Source of the DNA: Tetracentron sinense
Lineage: Eukaryota; Streptophyta; Magnoliopsida; Trochodendrales; Trochodendraceae
Length of the DNA stretch: 64,000 bases
NCBI GenBank assembly: GCA_015143295.1
Contig: CM026557.1
Coordinates: 25,515,760-25,579,759 of the forward strand
Direction of reading: 5' to 3'
Shown here: positions 8,335 to 20,270 of the stretch, one piece after another
Layout of the letters: the number at the start of each line of letters is the position of its first letter
Numbering within the stretch: position 1 is the stretch's first letter
Notes under the pieces: model-generated
What the model saw: only the letters and a program-made list of their open reading frames with translations
What the model was told of the DNA's origin: nothing
Databases searched by the model: none
Position numbers and translations under genes: made by a program

Positions 8335-10526
8335 TGTGGAAACTGAATTCCCTAGATCTTAACACCATAGAAAGCATCAAAATTATTTAAGCGTTTTAGT
8401 CATATCACCTTGGTGAATGATGTTCACCAGTGAAGCTTAATTCACTCGAACCGTCAGAACTCTTTGTAGAGATTTTTCCGAAAAAATACTAGAAGCTCGA
8501 TCCTTGTTCTTCGTTATCCCCATGAAGCTTTAGAATCTCATTTGGAATTATAGAAGCAAGAGGAAGAAGATGGAGTAATGGTATAGACCTTCTATCACCA
8601 AAAGTACTAAGGTTCAAAACCCTAGAATAAACAGAACCCAACTTGCACTACTTTAGAAGCTCACGAAAATCCCTAGGGGTATCCCCTAGGGCTCACGGTT
8701 TGGAGAGAGAGAAGAGATGAGAGAAAAAATTCTAGAGAAAAGTGCTTAATGGTCTAGGGTGTTGGGGAATTTATAGAGTAGGATCCTATCCTAATCCTAC
8801 TCCAACTTGATCTTATCTAGTAGGATTTATTAATTAATAATAATTCTTATTATTAATTAATTAAACTCTTACTTCATATATAACTATTTTAGTTATAGTA
8901 ATCCTACTAATTAAAGAGTCCTTATTGCAAGAGGATTCCTTAATTAAAAGGGATAAGTCAACATCCAACAAAAAGAAGGAAACCTAGTCAAACTAGGAGA
9001 CCAACTCCAAGGGGGGGCGTGAGCTTCAAGGGGGCGTGGACTTTGGGGAGTTAAACACTCCATGTTGTAATCCAATTACAACTTATCCTCATCCTTATTG
9101 CAATCCAACAATTGGATTTTAATTCCATAATTAAAGGAATTATATTTCAACAATTATTCAATTAATATAATCCTAATCCAATTAGGATTCTTCAAATGGG
9201 CGCCCCACTCTAGGGTTTAAACCCATGGGCTTTGGCCCATATTAAAGGTCCATGTTTAATGGGTTTATGGATATGGGTCAAACCCATTTCCCCTTTAATT
9301 ATGTTAATTAAATAATTGCTAAAATAATCCCTATGTTTAAATTAACAATTAATTTAAACAATAGATTAACTTTTAATTTATTTAATTAAATGATTAACTT
9401 TTAATCACTTAAATAATTGATTAACATTTAATCAATTATTGAGCTTGTATTTCTTATGTGAGCACCTCCACAGATTGCTCTGGAATATTCTTACCTTGGC
9501 TTACCCAATATTATCCCATTGACCCTAAACAGGAAATACATCGGAATTGCAAGTGACGTGAGATATCCATGTTGCAATTGAATCCCAGTGACATTAACTA
9601 TTACGGATCCCGTCACATGAACTTTTAAATTCGATTTATCCTTCCAAATACATTATCCCTAATGGGCCTTCGAGATTGACATACTATCTAACACATAGCT
9701 CATTGCAAATCATCCGGGTTTCCAAGACTTATGATTAAGTCATGAGAAACAATTTCTCATAAAAAACATTTTGAGAAAATCTTTTTATAAGTATAATACA
9801 TTTTAATAAAAGTATATTTCAAAACTTATTTTGTTTTCAAAATTACCTACGCAGGAATTGAACTTAATAAACTGTCTTACCTAGAACTTGGATAATCTCT
9901 CAAATTAATGAGTATGAATTTCTTGTTTGAAATTTATCATGACTCGAACAGCTTTCTGACTATCCAACTGTTACTGTATTGTATTTCCTAAGTTATAAAA
10001 TATGTTGGTGGAATCAAAACAGTCAGATCACTGCTCAGTCATAGATGAACTCATCATATCTAAGGATCATCGAAACTGTTCAATGTGAATAAGAGACCAA
10101 CTATCTGATAGTATGTTTATGCAAGAGGTCCCTCATTGAATGCAATCAGTTAGTGTACATTTAAGCACCTATATGCTGATGTGTAGTCTTTACTACAATA
10201 GTTCGAGATAGAACTACATCTCAACTATCGAGAACATCTTAGCATTCTAGCAGCTATATAAGTGAAGTGCCCAGCTTCACCCACAACTGTGACTATATAA
10301 GGTATAAGGAACCGGAAAGTTATATCTACTTGTGATAATCTAATCACATAACTTTCCTACAATATATCCTATGGACATTTATCGATATCTCATATTGTAT
10401 AGATCATCTCATGATCATGGTCAATTACCCATAATGAATACACAATAAATTAAGAAGAAGTTTTTATTAATCAAATTAATAAGAGTCTAACAATCTAAAT
10501 GACTTTTCTGGGCATCATGTCTAACA
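8335..10526 (-). repeat. long LTR-like region, probably copia-type; boundaries uncertain
   Basis: The right end on the minus strand is TGTTAGACATGATGCCC, like the starts of plant LTRs whose U3 is AT-rich, and a TTATATAG promoter-like box follows at about 10,270-10,300. The rest is AT-rich with many TTAATTAA-type runs and no coding sequence, as in long LTRs. I could not find a primer-binding site, a second copy or a matching target duplication, so the left boundary is a guess and the region may contain more than one insertion. Confidence 0.4.
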
Positions 10527-11149
10527 AGTTGAATACTGTGATCTGGCTTACTGGGTTGACTCGTATTCAACCTTGAGATGGGCTTCAGATCTCGTATGGA
10601 GTTCTGGAGCTTTCTTCTCTGGTTCAGGCTCTCTTCCTAGGCTCAATCTTGTAGTGGTTTGATACGAATTCTTACTTTTGTAAAATCCTCCTTTTCATTC
10701 TTACTTTATATAGGCGAGAGCTAGGCCTTGAGAGCCACTTGGGCTTCTTAACCGACCCACTTATTGAGTCTCTTGGGTTTCCCTAACTGACCTATTTAAT
10801 AGCCTACCAAGTTTAATGAACCTGAACACACACCCATGATCTGTAATGGATTATGGAATCCGAACCACCATCTCAATCCTGATCAGATCTACACCGTTGA
10901 TCTGACTTCTATTGTTAAAAAGAATAGGCGACTCAAGCGACGATGCGAAGTGCAAAGTGCACCTCATAGCGCCCATTGCCCCTACACATGCGCGTGTCGC
11001 GCTCAGTACGATGCACTTAGCTAGTTGCACCCACACTTGTTGTGTGAGCACACACAAGAGAACAATCTCTAAGGAGAAGGGATTACTTATTAAGTGATTT
11101 AAAGTCTCATTAATTTCCGATGTGGGACTAATAAAAGCCACAACAGTTT
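10527..11149. other. unassigned repeat-like sequence
   Basis: No coding sequence recognised. It contains a CTTTATATAGG box near 10,704 and, at 11,083-11,129, a USE/TATA-like pair on the minus strand (listed separately). Confidence 0.35.
11083..11129 (-). promoter_or_regulatory. snRNA-type USE plus TATA-like box
   Basis: On the minus strand AGTCCCACATCGG (11,129-11,117) matches the plant snRNA upstream sequence element RTCCCACATCG exactly. A TTAATAAG box follows about 25 bases later, a Pol II-type spacing. No snRNA or snoRNA body was recognised downstream. Many plant repeats carry the same element, so it may belong to one. Confidence 0.35.
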
Positions 11150-11665
11150 TCTTTTGAAAACATGATTTTTTCTCCCCAAAACCACTAGTGTAAAAACACT
11201 ATTTCAAATCCAACCAAATGGTTTTCTTTCAAATCATTAAAACCCCAACTTTTATTTTATTAAAACCAATTAAAAAATTTGTTTTAATAAATCAAAATCA
11301 ACAAACCCCCACTTGATTTATTAAAATAATTGTAAGCAACCAATTTTTACACCTCACTGTAGCTAAACCCTAGTCCTAAACCCTACCCTTAGGACTCAGC
11401 CTAGGTGACCCTAGCCAAAGCCTAAGCTTGCAAAAGCCCAAAAATGCCTTAGGACAACCCCCTATACCCTAGAAAGTAGGGAACCATTGCAAAATGGAAG
11501 TTTCGGGGTGCCTAACACATTCCCTGGACTTAACCGAACCTCTTACCTAGACCTCTACCGCAGACCAAGACCTTATCCACTACCCGGGGACTTATCCCTT
11601 CTGAATGAATAGGTGGCGACTCTAAACATAATAGCATAAACCTGTGGGTGCCAAAACTCGTGCTC
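11150..11665 (+). mobile_element. Tat/Ogre-like Ty3/gypsy LTR end with primer-binding site
   Basis: The plus strand shows the typical end of a Tat/Ogre-type LTR region: CGGGGTGCCTAACACATTCC, then a run of AACCGAACCTCTTACC, then AGGTGGCGACTCTAAAC at about 11,611, which resembles the arginine-tRNA-type primer-binding site used by this clade. No gag follows, because LINE sequence starts at about 11,671. The upstream boundary is unclear. It is a fragment. Confidence 0.45.
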
Positions 11666-11670
11666 ACACT

Positions 11671-13153
11671 AACATTTAGGGCCTTTTGAGCTGCTAGGTG
11701 GGCTAAAGTATTAGCATTTTGACTGATAAATTGAAATTGGACACTGGCACATTGTCTACACAGGTGTTGGATATCTTGAATGATAGAAATAGTTGCCCAA
11801 TGGGTCTGCTCGATTCGTCCTTGCAACAGCTCTATAGTCTCTTTAGAATCAGACTTAATGACCATTCTCTTCCACTTGTTTGTTACAACTTCAAGAATTC
11901 CCAACCTAATGGCCTCGGCCTCCGCTACTATAGCTTAGCTGCCTAACAACGCCTTTCAGAACTGTTTGAGAATCATACCCTCGTGATTTTGTGCCACCGC
12001 TCCCACTCCCATGGCCAACTGATTTGTGAGGGCGGCACCATTGACATTTATCTTTATCCAACCAGCCTCAAGAGGAGACCACCTCGAGGACGCTGTAAGA
12101 TCTAGTATAAAGTTCGACGAGATCAACAGAGGTTGGTGATTTTGAATTCGGGGCTTTAGAATCCTGAAGAATGACCTCAATTTGATGTACTGTTGCTATG
12201 GGGTCCAGGTTTGCACCATTGAAAACTACTTCATTTCTAAGTTTCCAAATGCACTATAGTGTAGTAACAATTCTGATGGCTAGACTGTGATTTTCTGACG
12301 CAAATTGTGGGCGTGAGACCCAAAAAGACCACCAAGATAAGAAGGATTCTTGAAGGGTTGAGGGGAAAATAAAAGATAGAGAGGATTCAAACCAGACGCT
12401 GTGATCACAAGGGCATTTAAAAAATAGATGGGAAATGGTCTCTGCCTTGGACTTGCATAGAGGGCACAAAACATCTGTTGGGATATTTCGCTTGATCAAG
12501 TTTGCTGCAATGGCCACTACATCGTGACATAACCTAGTTGCCCTCATTTGACGGACGGTTAGTTGAAGGTTGCCGATCAAGAAATTACTGATGCGCTAAA
12601 TGAGAAGCGGATTTCACCTTGAAACATCCAGACTTTGTATAGTGCCAAATGAGAGAATCCGGATATCTGAGCACACTAATGGGGATTCTGCAAATAGCTT
12701 CTATTGTTGCTTGGTGAAAAAAAGATTGAAGCTTGGTGGCATCCCATTTACCTTCCTCTGAGTTAATTAGCTGGGATACTTTGAGTTCTCGTAAAGACAC
12801 ACCCTCTAGAGGAATTGGTTTTAAAAGGGGGATGGACGGAACCCACGGATCATTACTCACACTGACGAGCTACCCCGATCCAATTTGCCATTGTATTCCT
12901 TGAGTGAGAAGGGTCCTTCCTGCCAGCAAACTACGCCACGCTCATGAGGGTCGATGACCGATCTTAGCTTGGAGGAAATTCGAGTTAGAATAGTATAAGC
13001 CCTTGCAAAACTGAGCCCATAGAGAATCAGGTTGGGTTAGTAATTTCCAAGCTTGTTTGGCAAGGAGCCCCAAATTAAAAGCATGTAGATCACGAAGACC
13101 CAATCCTCCTTGATCCCTTAGTTGATTTAACTTCTTCAAACTAACATAATGTA
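11671..13153 (-). mobile_element. LINE, 3' third: end of RT, zinc-ribbon, RNase H
   Basis: Minus-strand pieces in order are KKLNQLRDQGGLGLRDLHAF (RT C-terminal region), a thumb/linker with WDATKLQSFFHQ and IWHYTKSGCFKVKSA, the zf-RVT segment with LCPLCKSKAETISHLFFKCP, and an RNase H domain with GWIKINVNGAAL and the later NTLAHLAAQKAL. The usual catalytic Asp of GWIKINVDGA is Asn here. Several frame changes show that it is dead. This is the downstream end of the LINE whose middle is at 22,288-22,657 and whose 5' part is at 31,955-34,900. It stops at 11,671 next to the Tat-like fragment, without a visible poly(A) tail. Confidence 0.88.
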
Positions 13154-13457
13154 TTTTTTTTACGAACCCTGAAACTTTTGCCCATGTATTGGAACCCGTG
13201 CCAAGGCTTTAAGCCTTTGTAATCTTTCATTCCTATGAAATTAGAAATTGGAAAGTTTTCCTAAGCCATGAAAACTTTAGTTAACTTTAAGGGCAATTTG
13301 GTCAATAAATAAAGAGGAATTTAAAAATTCTAAAACGCTAGAAATGTTCCTTTTTGAATGACGAATCCAAGCAAGTTATTCATCAAAATCCGACGAACGA
13401 GTCAAAAGTTATGGCCGAAATACGAAAACGAGAAATCTGGAAAATTTCTGCAAGAGT

Positions 13458-13650
13458 TACGAACGATCGTACAGACCCTACGAACGATCGTAGGTGAAGT
13501 TACGATCGATCGTAGAAAATCTACGGTCGATAGTAGAATCTCAGAAATAGCCAAAACTCTCTGTAAGCGTTACGATCGATCGTAGAAAATTATGACCGAT
13601 CGTATAATGTTACGATCGATCGTAAAGAACCTACGACCGATCGTAGGTCG
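13458..13650. repeat. array of eight CGATCG-centred palindromes
   Basis: Eight near-palindromic units of about 14 bases, typical form TACGATCGATCGTA, with variants ACGAACGATCGTA and ACGACCGATCGTA. They are spaced about 15-45 bases apart and end about 50 bases upstream of the TATAAATA box. Equivalent arrays occupy the same position in the other gypsy LTRs of the window. Confidence 0.9.
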
Positions 13651-13698
13651 CGAACCCAGAATTTTATTTTGGGATTTTGGGGTTTTCACCCCTTTACC

Positions 13699-13706
13699 TA
13701 TAAATA
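13699..13706 (+). promoter_or_regulatory. TATA box of solo LTR
   Basis: TATAAATA followed by GAGG, just downstream of the palindrome array. The C-family LTR at 62,346-63,801 has a TATA-like box in the same place. Confidence 0.7.
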
Positions 13707-14559
13707 GAGGATCATTAGAGGGTTTTTGGCTTACCCTAAACCTAGAGAGACTAAGAGGAGATTGAGAGAGGAAGAGGAAGGAGATTTGGAGATTCCTTCA
13801 AGGGAGTTAGATTGGAGGAAGAAGAACCCAAGATCAAGCTTGGATCATCCTCACTCAAGCAAGATTTCCTCCATTCTTCAAGTTGTGGATCCTTCCCCAC
13901 TTCAAGCTTGGAGCATTTGTTCAAGTGGGCCTTCTACACCAAGTGGGGTTCCCAAATCAAGGGATTTCTTCAAGATCAAGCTTTGATCTTTAAGGTTAGT
14001 ACACCATATTAACTCACTTAGCAATAATCTAGGTTTTCCCTTGAAAATAATGATTTTTGTCTTGTGTGTTTCATTTCTTTGAAATGTACCATTTTCCCCA
14101 AATATAAATAGGATAAATAAGAGGTATGGGATGTGTGGTTGTGATGTGTGGTGTGTAATGGAAAATGGTGGAAGGGCATTTCATACTTAATGAATACACC
14201 TCATGTGTTGATAAATGTACGCACTTAAGAACTTGAATCGAATGGTTAGGAAGGTGTTACATGCTATGTGTTCGATGAAATGCTTAAATGACAATTTGAA
14301 TAAATTAATGAAACTTATGAAGCATAAATTGAGTGATTCTTCCTAAATGATTATCTTGATCAAATGCTCTACATTTTAATTACATTCTTACATGTTTATA
14401 TTAGAAATTGAAATGCTACATATCATCCCTTGAGTTATACAAGTCACCATGATTGCTACAATTGTTACACACACGCACGCATGCATGCATGAATCGGTTT
14501 TTCTAAAAGTATAGGTATATGATAAACTAAACAAGAACAAGAATTGTGATTTACGATAC

Positions 14560-14689
14560 GAATGATAAAGCCGGGCATCGGGCCGGTCAAGGGTAGGGCA
14601 TATCTCTATGATATGTCATACCTGGCTCACAAGGAAAATAAGCAAGTTGATAAAGCCGGACGTCGGGCCGATCAAGGGTAGGGCATATC
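14560..14689 (+). repeat. LTR-internal tandem repeat, left part
   Basis: Units of about 85 bases containing GATAAAGCCGG, GGGCCGGTCAAGGGTAGGGC, GATATGTCATACCTGGCTC and ACAAGGAAAA. One and a half units lie here and about two more follow the hAT at 21,238-21,360. The hAT target duplication GGCATATC (14,682-14,689 and 21,238-21,245) lies within a unit. Confidence 0.85.
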
Positions 14690-15299
14690 CAAGGTATCAA
14701 AATTCGACTCAATTCGGTCAACTTCGGCCGAATTGAGTCGACTTCGGTGGTTACCGAAGCTAAACCCCCATGTATTTTAAAAATACAAGAATTCGTGGCA
14801 AACTTCGGTGACTTCGGTGGACTTCGATGGACTTCGATGAACTTCGACCGAAATCGTAAAAATGTAATAGAAAAATTCAGGAAATCGGAAGAATTTTATG
14901 GAAGTCACCGAACTTAGGGTAAAAAGCTCACACTCAAGACTCACGGACTGAGAAGGACATTTGATTCTGCACTTGCAGACATCCTTTCAAGAAAAAAATA
15001 CAGAAACATTGAGTTTTGCCTCTATGACAGATTCCCCAGTCCCCACTCACGGATCTAATGAAAAAAAAAATATTCGCACAGACTGAAATCAGTCACCACT
15101 CACCAGTGACCAGATTCGACCTACAACCTAAAAACTAACCTAGCCTACCATGAACTAACTACAGTAAACCCGTGAAAAAGTGTGAAACGCCCTCTTTAAA
15201 TGTCCAAGAAGGCAAAAATCCGAAAGGCATGTTCATACTCTGGTCGTAGAAAAAGAAAAAAAAAAAAAAAAAAGAGAAATTTGAGAAGGAGAGTGGAGA

Positions 15300-15467
15300 A
15301 GATGGAGCCATGGAGCAATAGGACATACCTAGAGTTTTGGAGAGCAAAACACTAGCTGAAGAAGATCTCTCCTTGTTGTCTTCGATCGCCGCCCGTTGCC
15401 GTCGCCTGTCGTCGTCGCCGTTGTGCTGCCGTTGCCGGTGTCGCCATCCATCATCGAAACCCTAAGG
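15300..15467 (+). other. candidate 5' untranslated exon of the hAT transposase gene
   Basis: A GC-rich stretch of GCCGTTGCCGTCGCC type ends CCCTAAG followed by GTTAGT, a plausible splice donor. The next good acceptor before the transposase ATG is ATCAATAGCAG at 16,899. A leader intron of about 1.43 kb is inferred from this, without transcript evidence. Confidence 0.35.
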
Positions 15468-15838
15468 TTAGTCCCTTCGTTGCTCCTCTGTTTTCGTTTA
15501 AGCTGAAAGCCTGAAAGGCTGAAACTGAAATGAACGAATGGGATTATAAGTTTAAAAGAGGTGTTAAAGAGAGTAATGCTAACTCTACTCCTTTGTTATA
15601 AACTTATAAGTTTAAAGTTAAAACTTATAAGTTTTAACTTTTAAGAGAGTAATGCTAACTCTACTCCTTTGTTATAAACTTATAAGTTAATAAGCTTATA
15701 AGAGTAATACTAACTCCACTCTTGGTTAAACTCACTATTTTTTAAATGAAAGACATGTGTGGTCTTTCATTAAGAAAAACACATGTTAAAAGAGGTGTTA
15801 AAGAGGACACGTGGACCGGCATTTGGCTACACAATTCA

Positions 15839-16890
15839 CTAAGTTAACATTTTTTTTTTTTAGTAACAAAAATTCGAAAAATGCCTTATTATGTAAAAAA
15901 ATATATTATATCATATGACAAAAAAAGTAATGTGTTAAAAATTAATATTAATTTATATTATACATACAATTAAAAAATCAATAAAATATTACTATGTGAT
16001 GAGTATATAACCACACAGTAGAGATATTGATTGTTGTTTTTGGAAAGATATGTTTCATTTATAATATATTATTTTTTTAATACGTTATTATAAACCACTT
16101 TATTGGACATTTTAATTAACATAACAATAATATTTAAAAAAAAAAAAAAACATTGGATATATAAGACACTAAGCAGTGGAAAGAGTGATTAATAGGGATT
16201 CTTTGAAAAATCAAAATTTATTTTAAAAAATGATGTTCTAAGTTAACATTTTTTTTTTTTAGTAACAAAAATTCGAAAAATGACGTATTATGTAAAAAAG
16301 GATATTATATTATATGACAAAAAAAGTAATGTGTTAAAAATTAATATTAATTTATATTATACATACAATTAAAATATCAATAAAATATTACTACGTGATA
16401 AGTTTATAACCACACAGTAGAGACATTAATTGTTGTTTTTGGAAGGATATGTTTCATTTATAATATATCATTTTTTTAATACTCTATTATAAACCACTTC
16501 CTTGGACATTTTGATTAACATAACAATAATATTTAAAAAATAATAATAAATACAAAAACATTGGATATATAAGACACTAAGCAGTGGAAAGAGTGATTAA
16601 TAGGGATTCTTTGTAAAACCAAAATTTATTTTTAAAAAGGATATTCTAAGTTAATATATTTTTTTTAGTAACAAAAATTCGAAAAATGACGTATTATGTA
16701 AAAAATGATATTATATTATATGACAAAAAAGTAATGTGTTAAAAATCAATATTAATTTATATTATACATACAATTAAAAATCAATAAAATATTACTCGTG
16801 ATGAGTATATCACACACAGTAGAGACATTGATTGTTGTTTTTGGAAGGATATGTTTCATTTATAATATATTATTTTTTTTATTGATATAT
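15839..16890 (+). repeat. about 2.6 tandem copies of a 400-bp AT-rich unit
   Basis: Copies start at 15,839, 16,238 and 16,646, each with CTAAGTTAAYAT, a T-run, AGTAACAAAAATTCGAAAAA, CAATTAAAAWATCAATAAAA, CACACAGTAGAGA and GTTTTTGGAARGATATG. The last copy is partial and merges into the transposase start. The repeat is non-coding and probably lies in a leader intron. Confidence 0.92.
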
Positions 16891-16899
16891 CAATAGCAG

Positions 16900-19800
16900 A
16901 TGCCGCGTGATTCAGAGTCGGATGTGGGTTGGAAGCACGGGCGGTGCATTGATGGAAATAAACAAAAGGCCGTTTGCAATTACTGTGGGCATCGAATCCT
17001 GAGTGGTGGTGTTGCTAGGTTGAAGCAACATTTGGTTGGTGGGTATAGTAATGTCAAAGATTGCCCAAATTGTCCTAAAGAAGTAAAAATGGCGATGAAA
17101 AAGCTTTTATTGGGAAGGATAATAGAGAAGAAGGAGAAGGAAAAGAGGGAGGCAGAGTTTAATGAGTCACTGATGGACCCTCCATATCGGGATGATATGG
17201 TGCATGTAGGAGACAGTGATGATGATGGTGTTCAATATCCATCTGACTGTGAGACCGAGCAACAAAGGATACAACATAGGCTTGCAGTACGAGCGTCCGT
17301 TGCTGATCAGTGGGATGCAGATCAAAGAGGGAGGCATAGGATTGGTGCCGGAAAGTCGAGGTTCAGTGGATTGGGAGCCGGGGGTGGCAGTTCCGGTGCT
17401 GGCTCATCGAGGGCTGGTGGGGCTACAGCCCGGGGCTGAGGCAGTCTTATGCGCACTTTTAGTGCAAGAGGGGATGAGGAAATCCCTATGGATCCGCAAA
17501 TGTACCGGAATAGAGATGCAAAATAGGGACGGTTGAAATCCATGTGGGGAAATGTCAGAGAGACACTTGGACAGGCAGCTGCAAAGTATATTATCTTCAA
17601 TGGCATTCCGGCCCGAACAGTTAGCAGTCCATTCTTTCAGAACATGTTAGATGAATCTGCTAGAGCAGGACCGGGAGTGAAGGCACCAACACCATATGAA
17701 ATCATGAACCCCTATTTGAATAGAGAGATTGATGAATTAAACGAATATATAAATTCGTTGAAAAAGAGTTGGCCAGAATATGGGGTTACAATTATGTGTG
17801 ATGGTTGGACTGGTCCCACTCGACAGTCCATCATCAACTTTATGGTGTATTGTGATGGCAAAACTGTCTTCTTAAAATCTATTGAAGCATCCAATGTCAC
17901 TAAGGATGCAAAGTATATCTATAAGGAGATGGTTGATGTCGTCAAAGAGGTCGGAAAGAGTAATGTTGTCCAGATCGTCACTGATAATGGCAGCAATTAC
18001 AAGAAGGCTGGAGGAAAAATGATGGACTCTAGAAAATATAATCTCTTTTGGACCCCATGTGCAGCACATTGCATTGACCTTATGTTAAAAGACATTGGAA
18101 AGAAGAAAACTGTGAAGAGGGTGACTGATGAAGCAAGAGCGGTAACAAATTACATTTATAATCACAATTGGGTTTTGTCTTTAATGCGAGAGAAGTGTGG
18201 AGGGGATTTGGTCCGTCCCGGACTTACACGTTTTGCCACTAACTACGTGGCCCTACAGAGCATCATACAGAAGAAAGTTGGGTTAAAAGCCATGTTCGCC
18301 TCAGAAGAATGGATAACTTATAAGGACAACAGAACTGTAGCAGCAAGGAGGGCTGAAGAGATAGTAACTAGACCCAGTTTTTGGGATGATGCAAATGCAG
18401 TGGTCAATATCTTAGAGCCGATAGTGAAGGTTTTGAGAATGGTAGACGGTGATAAGAAGCCTACAATGGGATTTGTGTACGAGTCCATCAGACTAATGAA
18501 AGAAACAGTCAAGGCTGCTGCCCCACGTTCTTCCTCAGGGTACTTGAAAATTATAGACGAGAGATGGACGAATCAACTCCTCCATCCCCTTCATGCAGCT
18601 GGTAAGAGCTTATTTTAAAATATATTTTTTTTACATTTATTTACTCATATATGGTTGCTTTGATTGATAACCGCATATTACCTAAACCCTAAATATCAAT
18701 ACAAGCATGGTCTCGGTACTAGGGCTGATTTATTAAAATCCTTACAAGATGTTATCGAGAAATTAGAACCAAAGGGAGATCTATAGGCAGCTGCACTTAA
18801 AGAAGTAAGTTGATGCCTAATTCATTTTTATGGTTTAATTTACTTTTCTACAATTTGTGAGATTAATGCATTTTCTATAGGTGAAGTGGTATAGGGATTC
18901 CATTGGCTCGTTCAATCGGAATGCTGCGGTGGCTGGACGACAGAACACACCCCCTGGTAACTTATATCATTTTTATTTTTATTTTTATTTTATATGTTTA
19001 TTGTTAGAGTTAGAATAGGGCAAACTGAATTTATTTTAAGTTGTTTTTTAATTGCAGCTGAATGGTGGATATTATACGGGTTGGATGCACCAAACTTGAG
19101 GAAGATTGCTGTAAGAGTGTTGTCACAAACAGCTTCCTCCTCTGGTTGTGAGAGAAATTGGAGCACTTTTTCTCTCATCCACTCCAAGCAACGCAATCGG
19201 CTCGGGCACGAGAAGCTGCAAAAACTTGTATATGTCCACTACAACTTGAGGTTGAGGATGAAACAATTAAGAGCAGAACAAAATAGGGAGGATTATTCAG
19301 ACCCCATCGACCTTAGTGACATCTTTTGCGAGGAGGGTGAGGAGGATCCACTTTTTGAGTGGGTCAAGGATGTAGGAGAGCCGTTGCTGGATGAGGCAGG
19401 AGGTAGGCCTAGTTCTCAGATTGCACAGCAGATGGGTGTTGATGTAGATGAGTATATGACCACACAGTCACAAGGTAGAGACATTGATTGGTCATCCTCA
19501 TCATCAGAGGCGGCACCACCTAGTCTAAGTGGGGGTGGAGACGGGGACAGAGATGACGATGGAGGCAATGAAAGTGCAGTGCAAGTGGTGGGGGTGTAGG
19601 CAGTGTGGGTGGAGGTAGTGAAAATATAGAGATGAGCACATTTACAGTGGAACAAAATTTTGATCATACTACCCAGGATGAAGACCATGCTTCACGACCA
19701 GCACCAAGAGACCAGACATACCGACGAAGAAGGTACAAGCTTATGGAGGTAGATGAGAGTGGTCATCCAGTCCAGAACACTAATTTCGGTCCTATGACTG

Positions 19801-20270
19801 CTACTATGGATAGTTTGAGCATTGGATCTAGGAGGCGTGATACTAGTTCTAGTGCTTCGTATGGGTATGGATATACTAATAGCAATTACGGGACCCAAGA
19901 AGCACAATCACAATCATTTGGATTCGGCAACATGGGTTATGGTTACCCTGGATCTAGTATGGGATCATATGACTATGGTTATGGGTCTCATGTATATGGA
20001 ACTACTAGTAGTCAGGATTTGGGGTATGGACAGGGACAACCATACATCATCGCAGTAATAGAACAACACCCTAACTATCCACAACTAGGAAGACTTGTCG
20101 GTATTGATGCTCGACAGTATGAGCAGTATATTTGAGATTATACCAGCTATTATAACAATTATATGTCATGGGCTCAATATTGTCATTACCTAGACCAACA
20201 GGTTCATCAACCTCCTCGTGCTGATAGAGACGATGATTTTGAGCCACATCGAAGCTCAATGTGGCTATAA
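16900..20270 (+). pseudogene. hAT transposase gene (BED zinc finger, DUF659, hAT dimerisation), broken
   Basis: Exon 1 (16,900-18,601) encodes a BED zinc finger (CNYCGHR...RLKQHL), a linker, and the DUF659/RNase H-like core with CDGWTG and VTDNGSNYKKAG, which carry the first two catalytic Asp. Exon 2 (about 18,674-18,804) has YYLNPKYQYKHG. Exon 3 (18,881-18,956) has KWYRDSIGSFNR. Exon 4 (19,058-20,270) holds the dimerisation motif SGCERNWSTFSLIHSKQRNR and a Tyr/Gly-rich tail. Donors GTAAGA, GTAAGT and GTAACT are clear, as are two acceptors; the exon 2 acceptor is not a clean AG. In-frame stops are TGA 17,437, TAG 17,524, one TAG in exon 2 and TGA before the last 45 codons. A frameshift lies near 19,575. 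The family excises and reinserts DNA; this copy cannot make a full protein. Confidence 0.9.

Noticed and set aside
13458-13650. Regular palindromic units resembling a CRISPR array
   Set aside because: Spacing is irregular, spacers are not unique sequences of equal size, the setting is a plant LTR promoter, and no cas-like genes exist.
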